IMG/VR virus record: IMGVR_UViG_3300035698_017853 | Coordinates: 1-20,947 of that record | Length of the DNA stretch: 20,947 nt | Strand: one strand, 5' to 3' | From: a virus | Shown here: positions 1-6,958 of the stretch, piece by piece | How the letters are laid out: each line of letters starts with the position of its first letter | How positions within the stretch are numbered: the first letter of the stretch is position 1 | Made by a program: the position numbers and the translations under genes | Notes under the pieces: model-generated | Databases searched by the model: none | What the model saw: the letters and a program-made list of their open reading frames with translations, nothing else | Told to the model about the DNA's origin: nothing

Positions 1-82
1 CGTCCAAACCATTATCCTTGCAGCATACAAGATACAGGCAGACTCCAGCGGACTAGACATAGTTGATCTGGCAGGACGGTGA
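1..82 (+). CDS. 3' end of an unidentified upstream gene (partial)
   Basis: The reading frame starting at base 2 is open from the window edge and ends at TGA 80-82. It gives 26 C-terminal residues beginning VQTIILAAYK and ending IVDLAGR. The stop overlaps the GTG start of the next gene (GTGA, 79-82), the usual sign of translational coupling inside an operon, which is the main reason to treat this short stretch as coding. The fragment is too short to assign a family. An alternating A..Y..Q..SSG..IV.L pattern faintly recalls the C-terminus of Gfo/Idh/MocA-type oxidoreductases, but that is a guess from a few positions only. Confidence 0.6.
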   Translation, partial: VQTIILAAYKIQADSSGLDIVDLAGR

Positions 83-474
83 TCGAGTTTGAGATACCCG
101 GAAAGCCTGTAGCGAAGAAGCGGCCCAAATTCGCCAGGCGCGGCAATTTTGTCAAAGTCTACGACCCAGGACAGAAAGAGAAGGAAGCAACAAAGGCTCA
201 CCTACTCACAGTATGGTCTAGAAACCCCATAGAAGGCGCTGTAGAGCTTAACGTCGGGTTCTACATGCCGATACCCCCCAGTTGGTCGAAGAAACGTCAG
301 GAAGCTGCGGTGGGGCAACCACACATAGTCAAGAGCGATTTGGACAATATTTTGAAATTTTACTGGGATTGCATGAGCGGGATTGTTTACGTAGACGACC
401 GGCAGATACACAAACTTACTGCGACAAAAAAGTACGACAGAAATCCAAGGACTTCGATCCAGGTCCTTTTCTAG
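79..474 (+). CDS. rusA: RusA-like Holliday junction resolvase
   Basis: This encodes a 131-residue protein of the RusA family, metal-dependent endonucleases that cut four-way DNA junctions and, in phages, help resolve replication or recombination intermediates before packaging. E. coli RusA is 120 residues. The diagnostic segment is KSDLDNILK (residues 85-93) followed by IVYVDDRQI (102-110). Asp87, Asp89 and Asp106/107, with Lys93 four residues after the second Asp, match the known catalytic pattern D70, D72, K76 and D91 of E. coli RusA. The N-terminus (EFEIPGKPVAKKRPKFAR) has the expected beta strand and basic patch. The GTG start is chosen because it overlaps the upstream stop and gives a family-length protein. 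The gene is the last on the plus strand before a block transcribed the other way. Confidence 0.93.
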   Translation: MIEFEIPGKPVAKKRPKFARRGNFVKVYDPGQKEKEATKAHLLTVWSRNPIEGAVELNVGFYMPIPPSWSKKRQEAAVGQPHIVKSDLDNILKFYWDCMSGIVYVDDRQIHKLTATKKYDRNPRTSIQVLF

Positions 475-633
475 GAACTTTGTTGGGATTGGGTAGCTAC
501 CGTCAGACTGTCTATGCTAACAGTACAAAAAATAGCGGGGTCTTTCCCGCGACAAACATCGACCTTCCTGCATAGGTTGGCTCTGGCTGGGTAGCGATCT
601 CCTCACCGTGCATTAATTCCGTTGTTGTGCGGG
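475..633. other. Non-coding convergent spacer
   Basis: This is the 159-bp gap between the rusA stop and the end of the minus-strand cassette. Open frames crossing it are extensions of shadows of flanking genes and lack credible starts. The one structured element is the hairpin with a T-run on the minus strand listed separately at 527-550. A weak 5-bp inverted repeat (ACTGT 507-511 with ACAGT 520-524) lies beside it. No plus-strand terminator with a T-tract is evident. Confidence 0.6.
527..550 (-). terminator. Intrinsic terminator of the minus-strand cassette
   Basis: On the minus strand, GCGGG (550-546) and CCCGC (539-535) form a 5-bp all-GC stem around a 6-base loop, followed at once by TA and six Ts (534-527). 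This is the layout of a rho-independent terminator. It sits 83 bp past the stop of the last minus-strand gene and faces the rusA gene, so it would end the cassette transcript before it runs into rusA antisense. On the plus strand the hairpin is not followed by Ts, so it should act in one direction only. The stem is short, hence moderate confidence. Confidence 0.6.
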
Positions 634-897
634 CTATCCAGCTGGAGTGTTTTCCTCAAGTGGTTGCGGCAGGGAGCGGATCGAAAGGCTTTTCTCTACC
701 TCTTGGAAAATCTTGATATAGACCTCGCCTTTCATCGAGTTCCAGTTCAGCGAGGGGTTATTAGTCTCTACCTCGCCGCTAAACCCGCCCAAATCTATCT
801 CTCCCGACAAGACGAGCTTCTTTGTCCACCCACCGTCAGAAAGACGGCTGATGGTGAAAAGGGCTTGGAAGCCGTTTTTGTCGCTGTAGTCATGCAA
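634..897 (-). CDS. Unknown 87-aa protein, last gene of minus-strand cassette
   Basis: I do not recognise the family. It encodes 87 residues with a TTG start at 897-895. A GGGAGA sequence at 909-904 lies six bases upstream, and the first eight bases overlap the end of the RHH gene, which suggests coupled translation. The alternative ATG at 893-891 would give only a 32-residue peptide in another frame. Composition is that of a soluble small protein: a strand-rich middle (FQALFTISRLSDGGWTKKLV, then EIDLGGFSGEV) and a C-terminal KGEVYIKIFQEVEKSL helix. A 98-residue frame on the plus strand covers the same DNA. I prefer the minus frame because it joins a co-oriented, coupled series with a promoter and terminator. 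No function can be inferred beyond likely early or accessory phage gene. Confidence 0.6.
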   Translation of the reverse strand: MHDYSDKNGFQALFTISRLSDGGWTKKLVLSGEIDLGGFSGEVETNNPSLNWNSMKGEVYIKIFQEVEKSLSIRSLPQPLEENTPAG

Positions 898-1102
898 TTG
901 GTTTCTCCCGCCCAGTAGTTGGAAAGTGTGCGTCTAGCGCACGCCGAACGACCTCACTAAGACCGATCTTTCTATTTTCTTCAGCACTGAGCTTGTAGCT
1001 CATTTGCTTTAGGAATTGGTAATATTCCTTCTCGATGCAAACGGTCATATTGGTTTTGGACGGTGTATTTTTGATCTTACGTAGCATTATTTTGGGCCCC
1101 AT
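890..1102 (-). CDS. Ribbon-helix-helix-like DNA-binding protein
   Basis: It encodes up to 70 residues. After a basic N-terminus comes a strand-like NMTVCIEKEYYQFLKQMSYK, then an insertion and GLSEVVRRALDAHF, which fits the beta-helix-helix plan of MetJ/Arc/CopG-type regulators, where the strand contacts the DNA major groove as a dimer. The charged linker LSAEENRKI between the two helices is longer than in minimal Arc. The start is uncertain: ATG 1102-1100 gives 70 residues, ATG 1087-1085 gives 65, and neither has a good ribosome binding site. A TACAAT at 1134-1129 is a possible internal -10 box. As the only DNA-binding candidate in the minus-strand cassette, it is the natural candidate ligand of the dyad at 1844-1866. 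That link is inference. Confidence 0.7.
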   Translation of the reverse strand: MGPKIMLRKIKNTPSKTNMTVCIEKEYYQFLKQMSYKLSAEENRKIGLSEVVRRALDAHFPTTGREKPIA

Positions 1103-1160
1103 ATGTGAAGAGTGCTTGTAGCAAACAGATTGTACCCGAGAGCTTGATTATTGGGCAGTG

Positions 1161-1334
1161 TCACACCTGGACTTTTTCGAGCAGGAGGCCAAAAACCACG
1201 GTAACGGATAGCACAAGCAAGATTGAAAACGGCCTCGACAAACAAGCCCAGTCGATCAGATCGGTCCAAACCAAAATCAGGCTCAGTGCTATCAAAAAAC
1301 TACAGATTCGTTTTTGCATCTTTATGGACATCAT
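1161..1334 (-). CDS. Small two-helix membrane protein (57 aa)
   Basis: The predicted protein has a short basic N-terminus (MMSIKMQKR), a hydrophobic segment at about residues 11-24 (CSFLIALSLILVW), a polar turn TDLIDW, and a second hydrophobic segment at 35-52 (PFSILLVLSVTVVFGLLL). It should sit in the inner membrane with two spans. The ATG at 1334-1332 is preferred over an upstream one because it overlaps the TGA of the preceding gene (ATGA) and follows GGTGGA. A frame starting at 1373 only adds residues that overlap that gene. Small proteins of this shape in phages include holins, antiholins and superinfection-exclusion proteins. Nothing in the sequence decides among them. The 58 bp to the next gene hold only a weak -10-like element. 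Confidence 0.65.
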   Translation of the reverse strand: MMSIKMQKRICSFLIALSLILVWTDLIDWACLSRPFSILLVLSVTVVFGLLLEKVQV

Positions 1335-1780
1335 TCCACCACACCGTCGATGAGTTCGACCAGGTCTATGCAATAGACGCCGGCATGTTGTGCGACAAGG
1401 TTCCTTTGCACGTCACAAAACCTCACGTCATAAAGATCAGGACCAGGCATGTACTCAATCTCCACGTAGCCCGCAAACTTTCCGCCCTGCACCTTGAAGA
1501 TTAAACCCGAAGCGTGGGGGATCAGCCCGTGTACCCCCCAACACATCATCGCTAGGCGGCCTTTTGTACCGCATGCCGTCTGCCCGTATTGGAGTTGGTG
1601 GAGTATCTGCCTAGCAGCTTGGAGGTCCATATTTGCATGCTCTGTAGGGGGGCGGTAGACCCGTTCGAATGCGGCTGTATAGTCGAGTTCTGGAGAGCTT
1701 TTGTCCCCTACAAATACGATGTCTAATGTCCGCTTGCCGATTTTTCCAGAATCGCCGATAGATAGAGTGCTCGTGTCCAT
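1331..1780 (-). CDS. Unknown 149-aa protein, first gene of minus-strand cassette
   Basis: This encodes 149 residues with no family I can name. The start is well supported: AAGGAGAGG at 1792-1784 lies just upstream of ATG 1780. The N-terminal third is strand-like (STLSIGDSGKIGKRTLDIVF). The middle MDLQAARQILHQLQYG looks helical and is followed by a Cys-rich MMCWGVHGLIP. The C-terminal part (GLIFKVQGGKF, GYVEIEYMPGPDLYDVRFC) alternates like a small beta sheet and ends in an acidic LVELIDGVVE. The five cysteines include no spaced CxxC pair. It leads the minus-strand cassette and overlaps the membrane-protein gene by four bases, so the two are probably made together. A soluble early or accessory function is likely but not assignable. 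Confidence 0.75.
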   Translation of the reverse strand: MDTSTLSIGDSGKIGKRTLDIVFVGDKSSPELDYTAAFERVYRPPTEHANMDLQAARQILHQLQYGQTACGTKGRLAMMCWGVHGLIPHASGLIFKVQGGKFAGYVEIEYMPGPDLYDVRFCDVQRNLVAQHAGVYCIDLVELIDGVVE

Positions 1781-1843
1781 TTACCTCTCCTTGGTTGAGT
1801 GGTTGAATGTTACAAGGGATGGGGAAACAAGGCAAGTAAAAGT

Positions 1844-1866
1844 AAAGTGTTGATAATATACACTTT
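1844..1866. promoter_or_regulatory. Inverted repeat, candidate operator
   Basis: AAAGTGT (1844-1850) and ACACTTT (1860-1866) are perfect 7-bp complements separated by the AT-rich nonamer TGATAATAT. The dyad lies in the 131-bp divergent spacer between the minus-strand cassette and the packaging genes. It covers the -10 box and expected start point of the minus-strand promoter candidate, and also contains TTGATA on the plus strand. A protein bound here would be placed to control one or both directions. Symmetric half-sites with a 9-bp gap are typical of operators for dimeric regulators. Confidence 0.5.
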
Positions 1867-1882
1867 GCACCGCAAATATAAA
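1853..1882 (-). promoter_or_regulatory. Sigma70-like promoter for minus-strand cassette
   Basis: On the minus strand, TTTATA (1882-1877) and TATTAT (1858-1853) match the -35 and -10 consensus at four and five of six positions, with an 18-base spacer. Transcription would begin near 1846 and leave a leader of about 65 bases before the strong ribosome binding site of the first gene. A TTGATA on the plus strand (1850-1855) could be a -35 for the terminase operon, but no -10 box sits at a normal distance from it. Confidence 0.4.
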
Positions 1883-1911
1883 TCTTAACAAGGTACACAA
1901 AAGGTTTTTGA

Positions 1912-2559
1912 ATGTCGGAAAGTAGGATCAAAAGAATCTCTTGGGATCAGCACACAGAGGAGTTTATCCACTTGTATTGTGATCAAAATCTAGGGACTAC
2001 AGAAATTGCCGCCATATTCGGAAAGAAATACAACCGAACCGTACACCCAAGCCAGATCCATACAGCAATCCGAAGGTGCAGACTCTGGGCCACAGAAGAA
2101 CAGCTTAATAAGCTACGTAAGCGAAGCCCGGGTTGGTTCAAGGACCTACCCGTATCCAAAGAGATAGTGGTGGACTACGAGGAAGAGGCTAGAAGCCTAA
2201 TCGAATGGTCTAAGCTTGAAGACTCTGACCACCTGTGCAAGTGGACTCTGAGCCGAGGAACATATGCGGTAAAACTCTACGAATATCGTGACAACTCCAC
2301 GGTTTTTGCCAAAGCGTTGAAAATGACAAAGGATCGAATTAATCTGAGAATCCGTGACAAACTCAACGATCCCGAGAAGAGTTGTGACCGAATATTAGCC
2401 CTTCGAGACATCAGGGCCCATGATGTTTTGCTCAAAGATCAAGAGAGAGACGACAAGCGATTTGAGTCAGAGCTAAAGAGAAAAGAGATTGAGGTAGCCA
2501 CCCTGACACTCGATCAGATGGCCGCCAAGCTCAAGATAAACGACCTACTCCAAGAATGA
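1912..2559 (+). CDS. Small terminase subunit candidate
   Basis: The predicted protein has 215 residues. Small terminase subunits recognise viral DNA, often at a pac or cos site, and hand it to the large subunit; they usually have an N-terminal helix-turn-helix, a central oligomerisation region and a C-terminal large-subunit contact. Here residues about 12-60 (HLYCDQNLGTTEIAAIFGKK, then HPSQIHTAIRRCRLW) look like a helix-turn-helix. A charged helical middle follows (NLRIRDKLNDPEK), and the end is a long helix (RFESELKRKEIEVATLTLDQ). The gene directly precedes terL and overlaps it by four bases (ATGA), the classical terS position. AAAAGG lies seven bases upstream of the ATG. The assignment rests on position, length and the DNA-binding N-terminus rather than on a recognised signature. 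Confidence 0.6.
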   Translation: MSESRIKRISWDQHTEEFIHLYCDQNLGTTEIAAIFGKKYNRTVHPSQIHTAIRRCRLWATEEQLNKLRKRSPGWFKDLPVSKEIVVDYEEEARSLIEWSKLEDSDHLCKWTLSRGTYAVKLYEYRDNSTVFAKALKMTKDRINLRIRDKLNDPEKSCDRILALRDIRAHDVLLKDQERDDKRFESELKRKEIEVATLTLDQMAAKLKINDLLQE

Positions 2560-4055
2560 CAGAGGCCAAGCTCTGGGACAAAATGTGGAGGCTTAACAAC
2601 CTCTACAGAATAGTGGATAAGAACGGATCTTCTATTCCATTCCGGCTGAACGAGGTTCAGAATGTAGTGGCTCTAGGCCCACACAAGCGAAAGATAATTT
2701 TGAAGGCCCGTCAGCTTGGAATGTCAACATACGCAGTCATAAGCCTGCTTGATGACGTGCTGTTCAATAAGAACCTAACAGCTGGCATAGTCTCATATTC
2801 TCTACAGCACGCCCAGCACATCTATAAGCGAATCATTGGACACGCGCTAGACACGATGCTGCCAGATCTAAAGCCACTGGTAGGAATCGTGAATCAATCG
2901 GCGAGAGAGATAACCTTTCAGAATGGAAGCTTGCTCAGAGTCGATACGTCGCTTCGTGGGGGCTCATACCAAAGTGTCCTAGTGTCGGAGTTCGGCAAGA
3001 CATGTGCTCGATATCCACAAAAGGCAGAGGAAGTGGTGACAGGGACGTTGCAGGCGGTAGGTATAAGCGGCTCAGTGGTGATTGAAAGCACAGCCGAGGG
3101 TAATCAGGGGTTCTTTGCCGAGATGTGCCATACGGCCATTCTAAGAGGCTCGGATAATCTGGGGGATTTGGAATACAAAATGTTCTTCTTTCCATGGATG
3201 ACGTCTGAGTACAGAACGACCCAGGAAATATCCTACGACATAGAGATGTCTGATTATTTTGATTCGGTAGAGAAAGAATCCGGAGTGACCATAGATCAGC
3301 AGCAGCGGTACTGGTACGCGCAGCAATCGAAGGTGTTGGGGGACAAGATAAAACAAGAATTCCCGAGCACCGCCAAGGAAGCTTTCCTATCCTCCTCAGA
3401 CGCCTATTACTACGCCACCTACATAGAAGAAGCCTACAAGTCTAACAGATGCCTACACACGAGCCTGTATGACGCTCTAGAGCCTGTATACCTGGCCATG
3501 GACATAGGGGTGAATGATCTGACGGTGATCATCTTTTTCCAGGTGATACACGGAGAGATCCGGATCATCGACTATTACGAAGACAAGAACAAGGGCTTGG
3601 ATTTCTATGCCCATTTTCTTTTGCAGGACAAGAAATACACATACCACACGATATATCTTCCCCATGACGCTGTACAGCGAAGCAAGTTAGACGCGGCAAA
3701 CACGTATGAACGAGACTTCCGTCGGCTGTTTCAGGGAGTGGACACCAAGTTTCATGTGCTTGCTCGCACCGACGTGAATCTGGGCATATCCCACGCAAAG
3801 ATAAAGTTTGAGCGCTGTGTATTTGCCATTAATCGCGTAAAGCCCTTGCTGGATCATCTTGGAAAGTACCGCAAAAAGTGGCACCAAGGATCTGGGAGAT
3901 ATTTGGATTGTCCGTTACATGATATTCACAGCGATTTTGCTGATTGTTTTCGCTACGCCATGGCGGCGGTCACAAAGATTGAAATGGTGAGCAATATGGG
4001 TGGTGCTATGGATAGGCACAACAAAGCAGTGGACCTAAGAAGGGGCCTGATTTAA
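2556..4055 (+). CDS. terL: Terminase large subunit (packaging ATPase-nuclease)
   Basis: The 499-residue protein is the motor that drives DNA into the prohead through the portal and cuts it to length. The N-terminal ATPase has a Walker A-like KARQLGMST (residues 50-58), a Walker B-like VLVSEF with catalytic Glu145 (141-146), and a coupling motif STAEG (178-182). The C-terminal RNase H-like nuclease shows AMDIG with Asp316, PHDAV with Asp371, and ADCFRYA with Asp463, the three acids expected to bind two metals. Length is normal for the family. It is translationally coupled to the preceding terS candidate and followed by an 88-bp gap before the portal gene. Together with a P22-sized portal, a headful (pac) mode is plausible, but the packaging type is not determined by this sequence. 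Confidence 0.95.
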   Translation: MTEAKLWDKMWRLNNLYRIVDKNGSSIPFRLNEVQNVVALGPHKRKIILKARQLGMSTYAVISLLDDVLFNKNLTAGIVSYSLQHAQHIYKRIIGHALDTMLPDLKPLVGIVNQSAREITFQNGSLLRVDTSLRGGSYQSVLVSEFGKTCARYPQKAEEVVTGTLQAVGISGSVVIESTAEGNQGFFAEMCHTAILRGSDNLGDLEYKMFFFPWMTSEYRTTQEISYDIEMSDYFDSVEKESGVTIDQQQRYWYAQQSKVLGDKIKQEFPSTAKEAFLSSSDAYYYATYIEEAYKSNRCLHTSLYDALEPVYLAMDIGVNDLTVIIFFQVIHGEIRIIDYYEDKNKGLDFYAHFLLQDKKYTYHTIYLPHDAVQRSKLDAANTYERDFRRLFQGVDTKFHVLARTDVNLGISHAKIKFERCVFAINRVKPLLDHLGKYRKKWHQGSGRYLDCPLHDIHSDFADCFRYAMAAVTKIEMVSNMGGAMDRHNKAVDLRRGLI

Positions 4056-4143
4056 ACGGCTGGGATTTCCGGCCGGATTGATTAAATATTAGCAGATTTA
4101 AATTTTAGATGCTATAAAACCAATCAAAGTACAGGGCGTAAAT
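4056..4143 (+). promoter_or_regulatory. terL-portal spacer with 10-bp palindrome
   Basis: In a region of tightly packed late genes this 88-bp gap stands out. It begins with a GC-rich block containing the perfect palindrome TCCGGCCGGA (4068-4077) and continues as a strongly AT-rich stretch. The TTGATT at 4078-4083 and TAAATT at 4099-4104 are promoter-like, but their spacing (15) is short, so a promoter is only possible. No terminator with a T-tract is seen. The portal ATG at 4144 has a weak AGGG upstream. Confidence 0.3.
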
Positions 4144-6339
4144 ATGATTGATGGTCAAGGGGTGAAACAGGAGTTCTTCGAGAACTACCGTTACGCTCAC
4201 GATTTTTGGGCCCCATTCGTAGAAGACAACAAAGTGTATACCCTAGCGCAGTCAGGATACACTTGGTTCGAGGCTGAGAGAAAGCAGCTGGTCAAGGACG
4301 GGCGAGAGCCGCTAGAATTCAACATTATGCGTCGCCCACTGCAATTTTACTCCGGCTACCTCAGAGACAATGTTAATTCTATCGTGATAGCTCCCATGGA
4401 AGGCAGCGACCAGGAGACAGCCGACCAGTTGACCAAGATCAGCTCGTATATCTGGGACAAGGCTGAGGGCTTCCCTGTTTTCCTTGATGCTTGTGATGAG
4501 TGCTTCAAGTCTGCAATAAGCCTTTGCGGTCTTAGGATGGATTACAGCAAGGACTTCATCAACGGTGATATATCCTTCTACAAGCGGACATTTAACAGCT
4601 TTTACCTCGATCCAACGTTTGAGAATATCAACCTTAGCGACTGTGGCTTTGCCATCATGCGCGATCTTCTCAACAAAGATTCTGCTAAATCCCTACTCCC
4701 CTTCGTAGACCCTAAGCACATAGACGAGGTGAGCAACGGCTGCCGTGATGATAAATTCATGAGCTACCACCCTCAGTTTTCTACGTTTAGTAGAAACAGG
4801 AACCTTCTGGCGTACGATCAGTACTACAAGCGCACTTCGCGAAAGCGTCAGATGCTTGTAGACAGGGCGACGGGATTCTATCGGGACATTACCGACCAGG
4901 ATGCCGAGGAGAGGGAGAAGCTTCACCGTGGTATCAAGCGTTTCGACACTCTTAGAGAAGAAGCACGAGCGCTCAACGCTGATGAATCTGACATACCCAA
5001 TGTAGAGATCCAATCTGTAGATAGGCCCTTCGTAGAGCTGAACATCATGATTAATGGTGAGCAAGTCTATACGGGCGAGGATAAGACGGGGATCACAGAA
5101 GCTTACCCCTTTGCACCGATCATCTGTTACATGGAGCCATCAGTCTGGATGCCTTCCCAGAGGCTACAGGGGATTGCGTCTACACAATGGTCCATGCAGC
5201 GCCAGTTCAATAAGCGTCATATGAAGATCATCGACATGATGGACTCCACAATCTCTACAGGATTCAAGTACATTCTAGGCACAGTGCCAAATCCTCAAGA
5301 AATGCAGCAGACAGGACAAAACAAGCTGATTGGTGTTAGCCCAGAAGACAACCCGCTTGGGTTAGACTCTGTACAGCAGCTAAATGGTGGGGGTGCTAAT
5401 CCGGCTCTCCTTGAGTACCAAAAGGTCTTGGACGAACTCTCTCTCACGTTGGCAAACATCACCGAGAGCGTCCTAGGTATTGATGATAAGGGCAACACGC
5501 AGATAAGCGGTCGTCTGGCTCAGGTGCGTATTGCTCAGGGTCTCAGGAGCAATAGAAAGGTCTTCGATAACATCGAGCTGTCTCAACAGGTCCTTGGTGG
5601 CCTTGTCCTGCAAGCCATTCAGAAGAACTACCCTCCTGAAAAGATTCAGCGAATCCTCAATGAAGAGCCCACACCTGAGTTCTACGACAGAGATTTCCAG
5701 CAGTACGACGCTGTGGTTAAAGAGGGTGTCCGGTCCAAGAGCCAGAAAGACGCTTACTACTACGAACTCGTCAATCTCAAGAGAGATGGTATTGTTGATG
5801 TTCCTCAGTCAGAAATCGTCCGTGCTCTCCAGATGTCAGGCCTATCGGATCTTCAGGAGGCTATTGAGGCTCAGGAAGAGGATGCCGCTCAGCAGAAAGC
5901 CAAGGTGGACGAGCAAGAGCAGATGATTCTCAAGCTTGAGGCTTCTAAGATCGAGAGCAACCTGAGTTTGGCTAAAGAGCGTGAGTCGCGTATCCAAAGC
6001 AATATTGGCCTGAATTTGGAAAGAATCTCAGAATCTGAAGAGAACAGGGCACAAGCAGCATTAGCTAGAGCCAAGACAATCACCGAGATTGCTTCCATGA
6101 AGGAAGACCGGATCATGCGGGTGCTAAACTTCGTTCAGATGCTTGAGCAAGAAGAGATCGTGGATAGAGAAGCCATCGGGGCTAAAGCGGAAGCTAAAGC
6201 TTTTGCTGTTAATCAGTCGGTTGACCAGTCAGCACAACTTCAACAGGTCGATCAATCTCCTCAAGAACAGAATGTGCAGCAGCCCGCACAAGAGCAACAA
6301 GCTAGTGAAGTGCTAGAACAAGAAGGAAATTTATTATGA
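4144..6339 (+). CDS. Portal protein, P22-like size and layout
   Basis: The 731-residue protein probably forms the dodecameric ring at the unique capsid vertex through which DNA enters and leaves, and the docking site for terminase and connector. The length is close to the P22 portal (725). The N-terminal part begins DGQGVKQEFFENYRYAHDFW and continues with EFNIMRRPLQFYSGYLRDNV, typical of the wing/stem region of such portals. The centre carries NKRHMKIIDMMDSTISTGFK and TESVLGIDDKGNTQISGRLA. From about residue 570 to 690 the chain becomes a Glu/Lys/Gln-rich helix, as in the long C-terminal barrel of the P22 portal, and it ends in about 40 residues rich in Gln. It overlaps the next small gene by four bases. 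Confidence 0.9.
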   Translation: MIDGQGVKQEFFENYRYAHDFWAPFVEDNKVYTLAQSGYTWFEAERKQLVKDGREPLEFNIMRRPLQFYSGYLRDNVNSIVIAPMEGSDQETADQLTKISSYIWDKAEGFPVFLDACDECFKSAISLCGLRMDYSKDFINGDISFYKRTFNSFYLDPTFENINLSDCGFAIMRDLLNKDSAKSLLPFVDPKHIDEVSNGCRDDKFMSYHPQFSTFSRNRNLLAYDQYYKRTSRKRQMLVDRATGFYRDITDQDAEEREKLHRGIKRFDTLREEARALNADESDIPNVEIQSVDRPFVELNIMINGEQVYTGEDKTGITEAYPFAPIICYMEPSVWMPSQRLQGIASTQWSMQRQFNKRHMKIIDMMDSTISTGFKYILGTVPNPQEMQQTGQNKLIGVSPEDNPLGLDSVQQLNGGGANPALLEYQKVLDELSLTLANITESVLGIDDKGNTQISGRLAQVRIAQGLRSNRKVFDNIELSQQVLGGLVLQAIQKNYPPEKIQRILNEEPTPEFYDRDFQQYDAVVKEGVRSKSQKDAYYYELVNLKRDGIVDVPQSEIVRALQMSGLSDLQEAIEAQEEDAAQQKAKVDEQEQMILKLEASKIESNLSLAKERESRIQSNIGLNLERISESEENRAQAALARAKTITEIASMKEDRIMRVLNFVQMLEQEEIVDREAIGAKAEAKAFAVNQSVDQSAQLQQVDQSPQEQNVQQPAQEQQASEVLEQEGNLL

Positions 6340-6542
6340 AAGATATGAAAAGCGGCTCGATGAGCTCCGTTAAAGGGATGGCTAGTTACAAGAAAAATCC
6401 CCTACCAGCAGCAAAAATGACACAAGCTACCTCTGGAAAAGCATTGGCATCACCAGCTAATGCCGACCAGATGAAGGTACGTAAGCTTAGATCCAAGGCA
6501 TATGCGGAGAAAGATTCTCTCCGTGGAGCGGCAGGTATCTAG
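6336..6542 (+). CDS. Small basic protein of unknown function (68 aa)
   Basis: It encodes 68 residues, unrecognised. The composition is strikingly simple and basic: Lys, Ser, Ala and Met dominate (MKDMKSGSMSSVKGMASYKK at the start, MKVRKLRSKAYAEKD later), and no globular core is evident. It overlaps the portal stop (ATGA) and follows AAGGAA, so coupled translation is likely. Between portal and scaffold genes, small basic proteins could be minor head components or DNA/scaffold-binding proteins. That is speculation from position. Confidence 0.7.
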   Translation: MKDMKSGSMSSVKGMASYKKNPLPAAKMTQATSGKALASPANADQMKVRKLRSKAYAEKDSLRGAAGI

Positions 6543-6923
6543 GTGAAGTTGTCGAAGTGTCCAGTGTCAGGCTTGGTGCTACCCTCAGAGTTGATAGAAG
6601 CGAAGACTTCGTTAACAGCGAATATCAACAAAGTGGTAGAGGATGGCGTCAATAGCGTTAAGATCAGGGAAGACTATTTCCTTGTGCTACACGCAAAGTT
6701 TGATGCTGATGACCCCTCGACGTTCGTTATAAGTCAGTTGGTGGCATGTTTGAAATTGCCTCCATTTTCTTCTAACCAAATGGTTTTTTACGTTTCTCCA
6801 ACACGGGGTTTCGTAGAGCTGCTTTGGATGGTCCCAGCTAAGTTGCCGGGCGAGAAGCTGATTCCTCAGTTCAATGAAAAGGGTGTCGCCTACCTACAAG
6901 CAAAGGGTGCTATGCCATCTTAA
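6543..6923 (+). CDS. Unknown 126-aa protein between portal and scaffold
   Basis: It encodes 126 residues and starts with GTG directly after the preceding stop. An internal ATG would remove the conserved-looking opening KLSKCPVSGLVLPSELI. The sequence is that of a soluble alpha/beta protein, with DYFLVLHAKFDADDPSTFVI, QMVFYVSPTRGFVELLWMV and a C-terminal VAYLQAKGA helix. I do not recognise a family. Its place in the head-assembly block suggests a minor head or assembly role. The stop codon lies inside the 5' arm of a stem-loop (6919-6937). Confidence 0.75.
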   Translation: MKLSKCPVSGLVLPSELIEAKTSLTANINKVVEDGVNSVKIREDYFLVLHAKFDADDPSTFVISQLVACLKLPPFSSNQMVFYVSPTRGFVELLWMVPAKLPGEKLIPQFNEKGVAYLQAKGAMPS

Positions 6924-6941
6924 GGGGCTACCTTAAGTTTT
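6919..6941 (+). terminator. Stem-loop before scaffold gene (weak terminator or RNA-end element)
   Basis: CTTAAGG (6919-6925) and CCTTAAG (6931-6937) form a perfect 7-bp stem with the 5-base loop GGCTA, followed by four Ts. The stem has four A-T pairs, and the T-run is short, so termination would be partial at best. The element separates the small genes from the scaffold-capsid genes and may serve to set expression or to protect the 5' end of a processed capsid transcript. Confidence 0.4.
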
Positions 6942-6958
6942 AAATACGGAGAAAAATA

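Noticed and set aside
622-918. 98-residue plus-strand frame opposite the 87-aa minus-strand gene
   Set aside because: No clear ribosome site, and it lies antisense to a coupled minus-strand series with promoter and terminator. Composition is less protein-like than the minus frame.
1087-1269. 60-residue minus-strand frame between the membrane protein and the RHH gene
   Set aside because: It overlaps the two-span membrane gene in another frame, has no ribosome site, and its composition is random-like.
4231-4240. AAAGTGTATA, equal to one half of the dyad at 1844-1866 read on the minus strand
   Set aside because: A single half-site inside the portal coding sequence without a partner arm. Chance match is likely.
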